Source of the DNA: Crateriforma conspicua
Lineage (GTDB): Bacteria; Planctomycetota; Planctomycetia; Pirellulales; Pirellulaceae
Reading direction: 5' to 3'
Assembly: GCF_007752935.1 (NCBI RefSeq)
Contig: NZ_CP036319.1
Location: 2,604,001 to 2,668,000, forward strand
DNA: 64,000 bases
A program made the position numbers and the translations under genes. Numbering within the stretch: the first letter of the stretch is position 1; each line of letters starts with the position of its first letter. Positions 38,000-47,711 of the stretch are shown here, piece by piece. The notes under the pieces are model-generated. The model ran no database searches. It saw nothing but the letters and a program-made list of their open reading frames with translations, and had not been told where the DNA came from.

Positions 38000-39373
38000 A
38001 TGAAAAGACCTTTGATGCAAAGCAACATGATGAATGGGTGGGTGCGGTGGTGTCTGGCCGCGACGATCACGTCGCTGTGGATGACTTCGTCAACAGGGCC
38101 AATCACCGCGCAGGATGCCACCGCTGGCCAAGCCGGCGTCGCCACGTCTGCGGCCGGTTCCGCGGCGGACGACCCCGCGATGGTCCAGATCTCGCAAAGT
38201 GATCTGGCTCGCTTGGTCGGCCCACGGGCTCTTTCCCGCGCTTTCCGTTACGCGTCCAAGCGTGCCACGCCCGGTGTTGTCACCGTGTTGTGCTATGGCC
38301 AAGGCCAACCGCCCAGCGACGATGATGATGACAAGTCCGAGGAGGATTTGGACGAACAGCTGGAGGAGAAGATTCCGGATCCGGGCATTCCCGGTATGCC
38401 GACACCGGATCCGCCCGAAGGCGACGAGGGGGAATCGCCGCTGGATGAACAAGAAAAGGCACCGGTGCCCGATGAAGACTTGGGCCCCGTACCGCCACCC
38501 AAGGCACCCGATGATCCCGACGCGGTTTTGACCGGACTGGGCAGCGGCGTGATTGTCGACCCCAGTGGCCTGGTGATCACCAACCAACACGTCGTTCGCG
38601 GCGCCAGCAAAGTCGTGGTGCAAATGTCGACCGAAGTGGAATATTCGGCAGTGAAAATCGTTGGCGATCCGGCCAGCGATATCGCGATCCTGCGAATCGA
38701 ATCGGATCAATCCTTTCCGTCGGTGGAAGTCGGCGACAGTGATCGGTTGGAAATCGGTGACTGGGTGCTGGCGATCGGCAGCCCTTTCAAGTTGGATGCG
38801 ACGGTCAGCGCGGGAATCATCAGCGCCAAAGATCGCAAACTGCGTCGAATCCAACGGGGGCGAATGCTGCAGACCGATGCGGCGATCAATCCGGGAAATT
38901 CCGGCGGACCCTTGATCGACTTGGACGGCAAAGTCGTCGCGATCAACACCGCGATTGCTTCACGTAACGGCGGCAACCAGGGGATCGGTTTCGCCATCCC
39001 CATCAACCATGCGTTCTGGTTAGCCAATGAACTGGACCAACATGGCAAAGTCCGCCGCGCCGCGATGGGCATACGTCTGGCCGAGTTGAACGCAAACATC
39101 GCGGCAAAGTTTTCACTCAAGCCCGGCATCGGTGTGTTGGCTTACCAAGTCATCGAAGACAGCGCTGCCGATAAAGCGGGGATTGAAAACTATGACGTGA
39201 TCACCAGCTTTGCAGGCCAGCCGACACGCAACATGGTCGAACTGCAAGAAATCGTTGAACGGACCCCGATCGGTTCCACACAAACGGTGACGATTTTGCG
39301 CGACGGCGAATCGATCACTCTGCAAATACAACTCGCCCCGTTGGAAGACGTCACCGCGGTCCCCCAACCGTAA
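38000..39373 (+). CDS. HtrA/DegP-type serine protease with one PDZ domain
   Basis: Envelope protease of the S1C family that degrades or checks misfolded proteins. I chose ATG 38000 (457 residues); a GTG at 37976 is in frame. A signal peptide ends near 'GPITAQ'. The catalytic triad is H197 ('NQHVVRG'), D227 ('ASDIAIL') and S301 ('GNSGGPL'). A single PDZ domain follows (about 370-445, 'GIGVLAYQVIEDSAADKAGI'). Between the first strand of the protease fold and the His is an insert of about 70 residues rich in Asp, Glu and Pro ('DDDDKSEEDLDEQLEEK' and onwards), at the place where DegP-like proteins carry the LA loop. It is about 130 bp after the ABC permease and may be a separate unit. Confidence 0.92.
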   Translation: MKRPLMQSNMMNGWVRWCLAATITSLWMTSSTGPITAQDATAGQAGVATSAAGSAADDPAMVQISQSDLARLVGPRALSRAFRYASKRATPGVVTVLCYGQGQPPSDDDDDKSEEDLDEQLEEKIPDPGIPGMPTPDPPEGDEGESPLDEQEKAPVPDEDLGPVPPPKAPDDPDAVLTGLGSGVIVDPSGLVITNQHVVRGASKVVVQMSTEVEYSAVKIVGDPASDIAILRIESDQSFPSVEVGDSDRLEIGDWVLAIGSPFKLDATVSAGIISAKDRKLRRIQRGRMLQTDAAINPGNSGGPLIDLDGKVVAINTAIASRNGGNQGIGFAIPINHAFWLANELDQHGKVRRAAMGIRLAELNANIAAKFSLKPGIGVLAYQVIEDSAADKAGIENYDVITSFAGQPTRNMVELQEIVERTPIGSTQTVTILRDGESITLQIQLAPLEDVTAVPQP

Positions 39374-39558
39374 GCCCTGTAGGTGATGCTCAGCATCACA
39401 TGGGCGCTTGCCTTCATCCCAACAGGCCCGAAGGGCCGACAGCTCTCTGCCGGTGGCGCGAGCCACCGGATCCGATCCGCAAACCCATCACTCAAATACC
39501 CAACGGATCGACAGGGTGAGCACCCGGAAAAGAGGCCTGACCCCTTTTTGGTTCAGGT
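39374..39558. other. Intergenic region between convergent HtrA and DUF1501 genes
   Basis: Two short hairpins are visible: GTGATGC-TCA-GCATCAC at 39383-39399 and GGCCC-GAA-GGGCC at 39425-39437. Neither is followed by a T run, so intrinsic termination is not well supported. No gene is seen. Confidence 0.45.
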
Positions 39559-40968
39559 TCAGACGAGTTCGTTGACGACGTGGCCGTGGACGTCGGTTAG
39601 CCGGTAGGGGCGGCCGGCGTAGGTGAAGGTCAGACGTTCGTGGTCGATGCCCAACTGGTGCAGGATCGTCGCCTGGATGTCATGGACGTGAATGGGACGT
39701 TCCACCGGATGAAAACCCAGTTCGTCGGTTTGTCCGATCGTTTGCCCGCCGCGGATGCCCCCGCCGGTCATCCACATCGTAAATGCCTGGGGATGGTGAT
39801 CGCGACCCAGGGAACGCCCCAGCGCCGCGCTGGCTTCGACCATCGGCGTGCGGCCGAATTCGCCGCCCCAAACGACCAGCGTTTCATCCAGCATGCCCTG
39901 GCGTTTTAGATCCGCGATCAAGGCCGCACAGGGCTGGTCGACTTCGCTGCATCGCGCCCGCAGCCCCTTTTCGACTTGGCTGTGGTGGTCCCAACCGGCG
40001 TGGTAAAGCTGGATGAATCGGACGCCCCGCTGGGCCAAACGTCGTGCCAGCAAACAGTTCTTGGCAAAACTGGTTTCTCCGACATCCTTGATCCCGTATT
40101 GCCCAAGCGTTTCGGCGGATTCGGATGGCAGATCCATCAGCTCCGGTGCACGCGTTTGCATCCGGTATGCCATTTCAAACGCATCAATGCGATCTTGGAT
40201 CCGCCCGATGCCGGTATCGATCATCCGCCGTTGGTTCAAACGTCGGATCAAATCAATCGTGTCCCGCTGCTGTGTCGGGCTGACCGACTGGGGCGTTTGC
40301 ACGTTCAAAATCGGGTCGGATCCGCCACGCAGTGGTACCCCTTGGAATTGACCGGGCAAAAAGCCATTGCTCCACATCGCCGCGCCACCGGACAGATTGC
40401 CACCACTGGTCAGCACGGTGAACCCGGGCAAATCATCGGCCTCGCTGCCCAGACCGTACGTCACCCACGCACCCATCGACGGTCGGCCCGGTAAGCCGCT
40501 GCCTGTGTTGACAAACAGTTGCGCCGGAGCGTGATTGAACTGGTCCGTATGCACCGTCCGAACAAAGGCAAGATCGTCGACGACTTTGGCCAAGTGTGGC
40601 AGGCGGTCGGAAAGTTCCGCGCCGCTGTCGCCGTATCGGGCAAAGGGAAATCGAGGCGACAAAACGGCGGCATCAGGTTGAATGAACGCGTAACGTTGGC
40701 CCGCGATCACCGAGGGTGGGATCGGTTTGCCGTCCAGTTCGACCAGCTTGGGTTTGTAATCGAATAGGTCTAGTTGGCTGGGCGCTCCGGCCATGAACAA
40801 ATAGATCACGGTTTTGGCTTTGGCCGGATGGTGGGGCAATTCACCGGGTGCCGATTCGGCCCGCACATCACGACCGCCGGCCAGCAGTGAAGCCAACGCG
40901 ATTTTGCCGAGTCCAATCCCGCAAGTCTGGAACAACTGGCGTCGTGTCGTGTTCATGCCAAAGGTCAT
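39559..40968 (-). CDS. DUF1501 family protein (cassette 1)
   Basis: DUF1501 proteins are alkaline-phosphatase/sulfatase-like exported proteins abundant in Planctomycetes; their activity is not well known. ATG 40968 (or 40956) gives a Tat-like signal, 'NTTRRQLFQTCGIG' then 'IALASLLAGG'; the longest frame, from 41046, overlaps the upstream gene and would bury the twin Arg. Recognisable family segments are 'AKTVIYLFMAGAPSQLDLFD' at the start of the mature part, 'LVVWGGEFGRTPMVE', 'GRDHHPQAFTMWMTGGG' and the ending 'GRPYRLTDVHGHVV'. It directly follows the PSCyt1/DUF1549/DUF1553 gene on the same strand, the usual order, so the two are probably co-transcribed and act together outside the cytoplasmic membrane. 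Confidence 0.9.
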   Translation of the reverse strand: MTFGMNTTRRQLFQTCGIGLGKIALASLLAGGRDVRAESAPGELPHHPAKAKTVIYLFMAGAPSQLDLFDYKPKLVELDGKPIPPSVIAGQRYAFIQPDAAVLSPRFPFARYGDSGAELSDRLPHLAKVVDDLAFVRTVHTDQFNHAPAQLFVNTGSGLPGRPSMGAWVTYGLGSEADDLPGFTVLTSGGNLSGGAAMWSNGFLPGQFQGVPLRGGSDPILNVQTPQSVSPTQQRDTIDLIRRLNQRRMIDTGIGRIQDRIDAFEMAYRMQTRAPELMDLPSESAETLGQYGIKDVGETSFAKNCLLARRLAQRGVRFIQLYHAGWDHHSQVEKGLRARCSEVDQPCAALIADLKRQGMLDETLVVWGGEFGRTPMVEASAALGRSLGRDHHPQAFTMWMTGGGIRGGQTIGQTDELGFHPVERPIHVHDIQATILHQLGIDHERLTFTYAGRPYRLTDVHGHVVNELV

Positions 40969-41023
40969 CGGGAAAGTGTCAGTGCGACTGGGTGGAAAGG
41001 CGACAGTTTGGAAATGGCTTGGT

Positions 41024-44014
41024 TCATGGAATCGTGATCGATTCATCCAAATTCATGACCGCACGGACCACCAACAGCCAGCTTCGGTGTTGTGTGTAAA
41101 AGTCGACCAAGTCTCGGACTTCGTCGGTGGTCGGCGTGCGAACCAAAACTCGCCGAAAAATGTGGATCGCAATTTCGCTGGGATCCGCATCGGGTGTTGC
41201 GTGCAAGACGTCGTCGGCAAACCGCTGGGTGATGTCGACAAACATTGGATCGTTTAGCGTCGTCAATGCTTGCAGCGGATTTGTGCTGCTCTGACGTCTG
41301 GGCACACATTGTTCACCGGTCGGGCCGTCGAACGTCAAAAAGGCGGCAAACGGTGCGGTGCGTTTGCTGAAGGTGTAAACACTTCGTCGATACCGGTCGT
41401 CGGCCTTGGAGGTGGGCCAAGCCGGGCTGCCATAGGCGGTCTTCATCACCGCGGGCGGCTGAGGCGGATAAACGCTGGGGCCGCCGAACCGTCGGGTCAG
41501 AACGCCGGATGCCGACAGCAGCGAATCTCGTAACGTTTCGGCCGTCAATCTTCGATACGGGAACACCGACAACAGCCGGTTATCGGGATCCGACACCGGC
41601 GGCCGCCCGATCGATTGACCATAGGTCGATGAAAAGGCCAGATCACGAATCAGGCGTTTGGCCGACCAACCGCCATCGATCCAGCGGACCGCCAGATGAT
41701 CGATCAGATCGGGATGGCTGGGCGATTCGCTTTGCGTCCCGAAATCGCCATCGGTGCGAACGATGCCCGCACCAAACATTTGACGCCAATAGCGATTGGT
41801 CATCACGCGTCCGACCAGCGGGTTCTGCTCGCTGGCCAAGAAGCGTGCCAAGGCCAGCCGATCAAACGACGCGGGACCATCGTCGTCCGAGGTGGCGGAA
41901 GTGAACAGTGACAAGTTTCCTGGCGTGACGACTTCCGCGGGTTGCAAGTATTCGCCGCGATGGTGGCGTTGAGTCAGCCGAGGCATTGCGGCGGGACGTT
42001 CGGCCATGACCAGACCTCGCACCACATCACGTTCTGGCCACGACCATTTTCCGCGAATCGCTTTGCACTGATCGCTGGTGCGTAAGAACCAATGACGAAG
42101 GTCTGTCGCCAGAGCATCCGGTAGTGTTTCCGAATCGCCCAAAGCCAAAAGTCGATCTTCCAAATCGGTCGGCAACTGCACCGCGCTGGCACCGGTGGTT
42201 CGATCCGTCACGGAGACACGAAAGTGCCCCAGTGCCGCGGCAAAGTGACGTTCAAACAGCATGCCGATCGAAAGCGTTTGGCCCGCAACCAGCGGTTTGG
42301 CAAACTGAATCACCAAGTGGTGGGCTTCGCCGGGACGTCCCGAGGTGGACCAGCCGGTGGAACCTTCGCCGTCGATCACGTTGTTACCAGTGGCTGCACC
42401 GGAGCCCACGCTAAGCTTTCCATAGCTTTGCGTCGCGTCCCGCAATTCCATCGGTTCGCCGTCGGCCGTCGCGGTCAACTCGCTCAGAAAGAAATCCCCA
42501 CGCCGTCCCTCGTAATACGCCATCCCCGGTCCACCGGCGGGCAGCGAAGGGTGCGGCAGTGCATCGATTCGAATCGCGGTCGCCTGGCCGATCGACTCGG
42601 GAATACGAAACGACAGCTGGTACTGGTCGCGCTTGGTCACATCGCCACGAGCCAACACCGAGCCGTCGTCTTGGACGGTCAAAATCGGCATCGTCGATTC
42701 CAGCGTGTCGGGACGCAACGTGGTCCATGAGGTCAGCGATTGCCGCTGGGCGGTGACGAATTGGTCGAATGCTTCACGCAGCGATCCATCATCGCCCAAG
42801 TGTTCGGCGGACCAGCGATCCAGTTGTTCGCGTGCGCGGTCGACCCGGCGTTGATAGTCGGCTTCGGCGAATTCCTCTGTGACGACCAGATCGGGTTCAT
42901 CCGCATTGTTCAGCACTGCGAACAGTCGGTAATAGTCCGTGTGTGTGATCGGGTCATACTTGTGCGTGTGACACTGGGCACAACCGGTGGTCAGCCCCAT
43001 CCAAACCGTTCCCGTGGTGGCCACGCGGTCCACCACCGACAACCAGCGATATTCCAGCGGATCGATGCCGCCTTCTTCATTCAGCATCGTGTTGCGGTGG
43101 AAACCCGTGGCGATCCTTTGGTCGTCGCTGGCGCTATCGACCATGTCACCGGCCAATTGGTCGATCGTGAACTGATCAAACGGCATGTCGTCGTTGATCG
43201 CCGACAACACCCAATCGCGGTACGGCCACATCGTGCGAGGACGATCCTTTTCGTAGCCGTTGGTATCGCTGTAGCGTGCCAGGTCCAGCCAAGGTCGGGC
43301 CCACTGTTGGGCAAAATCGGGCGATGCCAACAAGCGATCGACGATGCGTTGACGTCCCATCGGAGAATCATCCGAGACAAAGCGATCGACGTCGCCCGGC
43401 GTCGGCAACGTTCCCGTTAAATCCAAGTACACGCGGCGCAGCCAAGCGACGTCATCAGCCGGCTGTGATGGCGAAAGATCCTGGTCCTTCATCGCTTGCA
43501 ACACGAACGCGTCAATGGCGTCGCTGCACCAGGGATTCAAATCGGCCGGTGGCGGTCGGCGGCGCTGCGGCGGAACGAAAGCCCAGTGTTGTTCGTACGC
43601 CGCACCGTCGGCGATCCACTGACGCAAAATGTCTTGTTCGTCATCGGAAAGGGGGCGGTGACCGTCGGCCGGAGGCATCCGAATGTCGGGATCGTCCGTT
43701 GTGATGCGAAGCCACAATTCGCTGGTATCGGGATCGCCGGGAGCGATGGCTGCATAGCCGCCCAAATCGGATCGGCTGCCGTCGGCGGTATCCAAACGCA
43801 AGCCGGCTTCGCGCGCCTGGTCGTCGGGACCATGACAGGTGAAGCAGTGTTTGGCCAAGATCGGCCGGACATCACGACCGTACTGTGGCGTGGACGCGGG
43901 GCGTGGCGACGGGGCGCGTCGTGGCGATTCAGCGCGACTGGCGTCGCCGGTGAAACCGCAAACGACCAGCGTGGCGACGACACGACAAAGGGTGGGGCAA
44001 GGGGCGGGGTGCAT
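41024..44014 (-). CDS. PSCyt1-DUF1549-DUF1553 planctomycete cytochrome-like protein (cassette 1)
   Basis: I start at ATG 44014, which begins a signal peptide ('CRVVATLVVCGFTGDASRAE'); ATG 44035 is 7 codons further up. 996 residues. PSCyt1 has one haem-binding motif, 'ILAKHCFTCHGPDDQ', and 'MPPADG' as possible axial Met. DUF1549 follows ('YLDLTGTLPTPGDVDRFVSD', 'MLNEEGGIDPLEYRW', then a second Cys pair 'TGCAQCHTHKYDPI', a CxxCH motif). After it comes a segment of about 190 residues with beta-strands ('GEGSTGWSTSGRPGEAHHLV') that the second cassette lacks; it may bind carbohydrate. DUF1553 closes the protein ('NRYWRQMFGAGIV', 'PLQALTTLNDP'). Two CxxCH motifs suggest a c-type cytochrome. The role is unknown; a link to polysaccharide breakdown has been suggested for the family. 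Confidence 0.9.
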   Translation of the reverse strand: MHPAPCPTLCRVVATLVVCGFTGDASRAESPRRAPSPRPASTPQYGRDVRPILAKHCFTCHGPDDQAREAGLRLDTADGSRSDLGGYAAIAPGDPDTSELWLRITTDDPDIRMPPADGHRPLSDDEQDILRQWIADGAAYEQHWAFVPPQRRRPPPADLNPWCSDAIDAFVLQAMKDQDLSPSQPADDVAWLRRVYLDLTGTLPTPGDVDRFVSDDSPMGRQRIVDRLLASPDFAQQWARPWLDLARYSDTNGYEKDRPRTMWPYRDWVLSAINDDMPFDQFTIDQLAGDMVDSASDDQRIATGFHRNTMLNEEGGIDPLEYRWLSVVDRVATTGTVWMGLTTGCAQCHTHKYDPITHTDYYRLFAVLNNADEPDLVVTEEFAEADYQRRVDRAREQLDRWSAEHLGDDGSLREAFDQFVTAQRQSLTSWTTLRPDTLESTMPILTVQDDGSVLARGDVTKRDQYQLSFRIPESIGQATAIRIDALPHPSLPAGGPGMAYYEGRRGDFFLSELTATADGEPMELRDATQSYGKLSVGSGAATGNNVIDGEGSTGWSTSGRPGEAHHLVIQFAKPLVAGQTLSIGMLFERHFAAALGHFRVSVTDRTTGASAVQLPTDLEDRLLALGDSETLPDALATDLRHWFLRTSDQCKAIRGKWSWPERDVVRGLVMAERPAAMPRLTQRHHRGEYLQPAEVVTPGNLSLFTSATSDDDGPASFDRLALARFLASEQNPLVGRVMTNRYWRQMFGAGIVRTDGDFGTQSESPSHPDLIDHLAVRWIDGGWSAKRLIRDLAFSSTYGQSIGRPPVSDPDNRLLSVFPYRRLTAETLRDSLLSASGVLTRRFGGPSVYPPQPPAVMKTAYGSPAWPTSKADDRYRRSVYTFSKRTAPFAAFLTFDGPTGEQCVPRRQSSTNPLQALTTLNDPMFVDITQRFADDVLHATPDADPSEIAIHIFRRVLVRTPTTDEVRDLVDFYTQHRSWLLVVRAVMNLDESITIP

Positions 44015-44053
44015 GGTGTCCAGTTTACACCGCAACCGGTCCGCCCATGGGGC

Positions 44054-45175
44054 TCAATCGGTGCCCGTTCGCCCGCTTGCGATGGCTTCGGAAGGATCCA
44101 CCGACGCCGGCGTCTGGGATGTTGGATTCGGTGTTCGGGAAGCGGATTCCGGCTTTGCAGACGGGCGGGGCGCAGCCTGGGACTCGTGATTGATTTCGTC
44201 CTTCGCTTCCTTGGCCTCCAACGCACCCACGTAAATCTCGTGGGCGACCAAGGTGATCATGCCGAACACCAGCGGCAAGAAGAAATACAGCACACGAAAG
44301 ATCAGCACCGCGGCCAGCACCGGCTTGCCGACCGTGTCTTTCAGCAAAGCGTACAGAATCAATTCCAAAACGCCCAAGCCGCCGGGGACTTGGGTAATGA
44401 TGCTGATCGTGATCGCCACCAGGAACGCCGACAGGACCAACGGGAACGGCACATTCGCGTCACTGGGCATGCACAGGTACAGCGTCATCGCGCTGATGAT
44501 CAAATCGACCGCTGCGACCGAAGCCTGGGCGATGGCCAAGCCCGGTTGAGGCAAACGCAAATGAAGTTTGCCGATCGGCCAGGGCTTGCGCCACAGAAAA
44601 CACAATGCCGTGTAGGCGACGGCGATGGTCAGCAAGCCAACGCCCAGCGTCCGGGTGCCGAACGGAATCGGAATGTCGGCCGGCAACTGGATCGGGCTAA
44701 GGATCAAGACGGTGCCGCCTAGCCACGCCAGACCGCTCCAAAACGTCAACGCCAAGACGCTCATCATGCCCATCAATTGATGATGGCTCAGCCCGAACTG
44801 GCGGTAATAGCGATAGCGAATCGGGGCAGCCGCCAGCAGCGTTCCCAGATTATTTCCCAGCGAAAATCCCAGGAACGAAACCAGCATCACCCGCGGCAGA
44901 GGCAACGGACGCAGCACATACCGCAACGCCAGGATGTCATAACAGGTCAGCAGACCGTAGTTCAGCGCGACCAAGAAAGCCGCGATGCCCAGGTACATCG
45001 GGTCGACGCCGATCAAACCGCCCTTGAATTCTTCCCATGTGATTTCTTGGGCTTCGTGGATCAGCAGACGGATCGCCAACAGAAAAAGACCGATCGCAAA
45101 GACCGGTCCGATGGCGTTTCGTAGGTGATGCTTTTTGATCAAACCGAAAGGTTCCGTCGGACGCAAACGCGGCAA
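44054..45175 (-). CDS. YbhN/UPF0104-type (LPG synthase TM region) membrane protein
   Basis: 373 residues from a TTG start at 45175 (no in-frame ATG nearby). About eight TM helices and the family marks 'GFSLGNNLGTLLAAAPIRYR' and 'SIITQVPGGLGVLELILYAL' place it in the PF03706 group, which includes the membrane half of MprF without the soluble aminoacyl-transfer domain. The last about 50 residues are polar, Ala/Pro/Ser-rich and probably cytoplasmic. Such proteins are linked with flipping or handling of lipids, but the substrate here is not known. Its stop is 39 bp from the start chosen for the cytochrome gene, so it may be the first gene of that operon. Confidence 0.85.
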   Translation of the reverse strand: MPRLRPTEPFGLIKKHHLRNAIGPVFAIGLFLLAIRLLIHEAQEITWEEFKGGLIGVDPMYLGIAAFLVALNYGLLTCYDILALRYVLRPLPLPRVMLVSFLGFSLGNNLGTLLAAAPIRYRYYRQFGLSHHQLMGMMSVLALTFWSGLAWLGGTVLILSPIQLPADIPIPFGTRTLGVGLLTIAVAYTALCFLWRKPWPIGKLHLRLPQPGLAIAQASVAAVDLIISAMTLYLCMPSDANVPFPLVLSAFLVAITISIITQVPGGLGVLELILYALLKDTVGKPVLAAVLIFRVLYFFLPLVFGMITLVAHEIYVGALEAKEAKDEINHESQAAPRPSAKPESASRTPNPTSQTPASVDPSEAIASGRTGTD

Positions 45176-45220
45176 TGGGCAGGGCGCCGGGATTGTGCGT
45201 TACGTCGCGGACATCGAAAA

Positions 45221-45244
45221 GAGGGGCACACGTTTCGGCCCCTC
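45221..45244 (-). terminator. Candidate intrinsic terminator after the SurA-like gene
   Basis: On the minus strand GAGGGGC (45244-45238), a 10-nt loop and GCCCCTC (45227-45221) are followed by TTTTCG. The stem is 7 bp and GC-rich, the T run only four long. It lies 62 bp after the stop of the SurA-like gene, and before the YbhN-like gene. A second palindrome, GGTTACC-GG-GGTAACC, is at 45251-45266. Confidence 0.5.
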
Positions 45245-45305
45245 GACGGTGGTTACCGGGGTAACCGGCCGTCAGGGTGGTGAAACAACATTCGGTCTGC
45301 CGAGA

Positions 45306-47711
45306 TCATTCCGGCTGATCAAATTCGGTCATTTTAAAACCGGTCCGTTCGTCTAACGCTTCATAAAAACCGCGTCGGATTTCGTTGTTTTCCGTGTTGG
45401 TCAAGAACTGGGCCATCATCCGTTCGCCGCGTTGCAGGAAACGGTTGCGGAGTTCTTCGACCGACGGCTGGAAGGAACGCGGAACGATCACGTAATAGAC
45501 ACGCTGGGGGGCGTTGGCCGCGACTCCCGCGTTGCCGACTTCCGTGTGGAACGTTGCCCGCATGAATTTCGGACCGACCGAATCCAATTCCGGAACGTTA
45601 CCGATCGTCATCTGGCCGAATCCCATCATGTTCATCCAGCTGAACGGGCCCAAGCCGGTTTTCAGTTGGTCTTGCTTGTCATCCGGAATGGCTTCTTCCA
45701 AAGATTTTTCGTTCTCAGCGGCGACCTGTTTCGCGATTCGTGTCGCCTCTTCCTCGGCGAACTTGCGTGCTTCGCGGGTGCGGATGGCCATGACGACCTC
45801 GTCGCGGGCTTCCTCCAGCGTCGGTGCATAGCTGTCGATCTGATCCGTTTTCCACGACACGTAGGTCTTGCTGGCGGTCAGGTCGACGGTGACCAGCGGT
45901 GACAAAACGGCTTGGCCTTGCATGCCGCCGCCGCCAAACATCAGAAACGCGAAGGGCGGTCCCCGTTGGTCCAACGAGGTGCCCGTTCCGACGCTGTTGC
46001 CGATCGCTTCGTCGGCGATTTCTTCCGCGTTGCGTTCGCCGATGGTTCCGTATTCCAGTCCCAAATCGTCGGCCAGTTTTTTCAGATCCGGACGTTCCGG
46101 AGCGTCGGCTTCGGTCGCCGTGCCGACCGCCACGTTGCTTTCGTGGATCGACAGTTCGCTGAAGTAGCGTTGCATCCGGCTGCGGACCTGTTGGACGGCT
46201 TTGTCCAACTTTTGGGCCGCGATCGGTCGCGCCAAGTCGTCCAAGATTTCGTTGCGGACGTCTTCGAACGATTCCGCTTCAAACTCCGGTTCGCCTTCGC
46301 CATCTTCAGCATCTGCGTCGGCATCGGTCGAGTCGGCCTCTGCGGTGTCCGCATCGCCGGCGTCGTCGGCCGTTTCGGCGTCGTCCGATTCGTCCTGGAC
46401 CAATGCGACCAAGGTGGTGCCGTTGCCAGGCGAACGGGTCGCCGCGCCGTCTTCCTCGGCGGGGGCTTCCTCTGCAGCCGGTGATTCTTCGGCGGGAGAT
46501 TCTTCCACTGAAGTCTCCTCGGTCGGGGATTCTTCAGCAGCCTGTTCTTCGACGGTCGTTTCTTCCGCTGGTGTTTCCTCGGCGGGTGCTTCGTCGCCGA
46601 CGGGTTCTTCGGTCATCGGCTCCTCGGCCGCCTCTTCGGCAACCTCCGCCATCTCTTCCTCGGCTGCGGCTTCTTCTTCCGCTGCCTCTTCGTCGGCGGC
46701 TGCTTCGGATCCCATGCCCAAGTCCAGCAGGTCTTGGTCGGCTTCCGGTTCGACTGGCAGACGGAAATCACCGCCGTCCAAGCGACGCTGGTATTCCGCC
46801 TTCAGTTGTTCTTCGGTGAAGTTATCGATTTCGCGATCGATGAAGGTGTTCAAATTGGCGGCGACGAATTCGAATTCCGCGACGGTGGGGCGGCGGAAAC
46901 CCGGTTCGGGCGACTGGTCGTTGGGCAACAAGTCCTTTCCCGCCTCGTAGACCTCGTTGATGTCCGATTCGCTGGGGTTGGGATCGGTTTTGTCGATGAA
47001 GTCGGCAACCAGCACGCCGTAGGCATCCACGGTGGCTTGTTGGCTGAGCTTCAAGAAGTTTTCCCATTGCTGGGCCGGAGTGACGATCGGGATGTCGCCC
47101 ATGCCGGGGATCGAACCGGCGGCCAAGCCTGAATCAACGCTTTGCTGGAACGCCTGGGCCAGCAACAGCTGTCGCAAAACGTCGTACAGGTGGTATTGCC
47201 CCAGCCGGTTTCGCGTCGACTGCATCAGGCGGCTGATGATTTCGCCGTCGGACATCGTGCCGTCGGTGAATTGTTGCAACCAGTATCGGATCGCGCCGTC
47301 GTCCAATTCGAAGCCGGCTTTTTTGGCTTCGGAGGCAAATTGCAGCGTTCGCACCGTGGCGAATTGGCTGGGGGCGGAAAAAATCCCAAGGTCTTCGACC
47401 TGGTTCGTCTGGGTGTTGTAGCGGAACCCGGCGGTCCGCGGCGTGCCTTGGCGGCGGATCGTTTCGTCGGCCAGTTCGTTCAAAAAGCGAACGACGCTAT
47501 TGTGACTTTGGGTAAAGTAATCGACCCGCGACGCTTTGACCGGGGTACCGTCAAACGTCGCAAAAACCGGGTCGGCGCCGACGGTCGCCCCACTTTGCAG
47601 GTACGACTGCAGGGCCGGCAAAACCACAAACGCGAACAACGCCAAAAGGGTCAGCGCCACCATCAATGGCTTCAGGTAACGCCTAAAAATGACAAACGGA
47701 CTGCTGCTCAT
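45306..47711 (-). CDS. SurA-N/PpiD-like membrane-anchored protein with acidic insert
   Basis: I start at ATG 47711 (801 residues), directly before a PpiD-like anchor: 'SPFVIFRRYLKPLMVALTLL' with one TM helix reaching residue 35. The longer frame would run into the divergent topA region and adds 125 residues with no support. Residues about 40-220 look like a SurA/PpiD N-terminal chaperone module ('DGTPVKASRVDYF', 'LDDGAIRYWLQQFTDG'). Residues about 320-475 hold a very acidic stretch made of Glu, Ala, Pro, Thr and Ser ('EEAAAEEEMAEVAEEAAEE' and similar). The C-terminal part has more helices and a segment 'PQRVYYVIVPRSFQPSVEEL'. I cannot see a parvulin core, so peptidyl-prolyl isomerase activity is doubtful; a chaperone role at the membrane is likelier. 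It diverges from topA. Confidence 0.75.
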   Translation of the reverse strand: MSSSPFVIFRRYLKPLMVALTLLALFAFVVLPALQSYLQSGATVGADPVFATFDGTPVKASRVDYFTQSHNSVVRFLNELADETIRRQGTPRTAGFRYNTQTNQVEDLGIFSAPSQFATVRTLQFASEAKKAGFELDDGAIRYWLQQFTDGTMSDGEIISRLMQSTRNRLGQYHLYDVLRQLLLAQAFQQSVDSGLAAGSIPGMGDIPIVTPAQQWENFLKLSQQATVDAYGVLVADFIDKTDPNPSESDINEVYEAGKDLLPNDQSPEPGFRRPTVAEFEFVAANLNTFIDREIDNFTEEQLKAEYQRRLDGGDFRLPVEPEADQDLLDLGMGSEAAADEEAAEEEAAAEEEMAEVAEEAAEEPMTEEPVGDEAPAEETPAEETTVEEQAAEESPTEETSVEESPAEESPAAEEAPAEEDGAATRSPGNGTTLVALVQDESDDAETADDAGDADTAEADSTDADADAEDGEGEPEFEAESFEDVRNEILDDLARPIAAQKLDKAVQQVRSRMQRYFSELSIHESNVAVGTATEADAPERPDLKKLADDLGLEYGTIGERNAEEIADEAIGNSVGTGTSLDQRGPPFAFLMFGGGGMQGQAVLSPLVTVDLTASKTYVSWKTDQIDSYAPTLEEARDEVVMAIRTREARKFAEEEATRIAKQVAAENEKSLEEAIPDDKQDQLKTGLGPFSWMNMMGFGQMTIGNVPELDSVGPKFMRATFHTEVGNAGVAANAPQRVYYVIVPRSFQPSVEELRNRFLQRGERMMAQFLTNTENNEIRRGFYEALDERTGFKMTEFDQPE

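Noticed and set aside
39383-39437. Two hairpins between HtrA and DUF1501 as terminators
   Set aside because: No T run follows either stem on either strand.
45251-45266. GGTTACC-GG-GGTAACC palindrome
   Set aside because: No T run, and the loop is too small for a good hairpin; the stem at 45221-45244 is the better terminator candidate.
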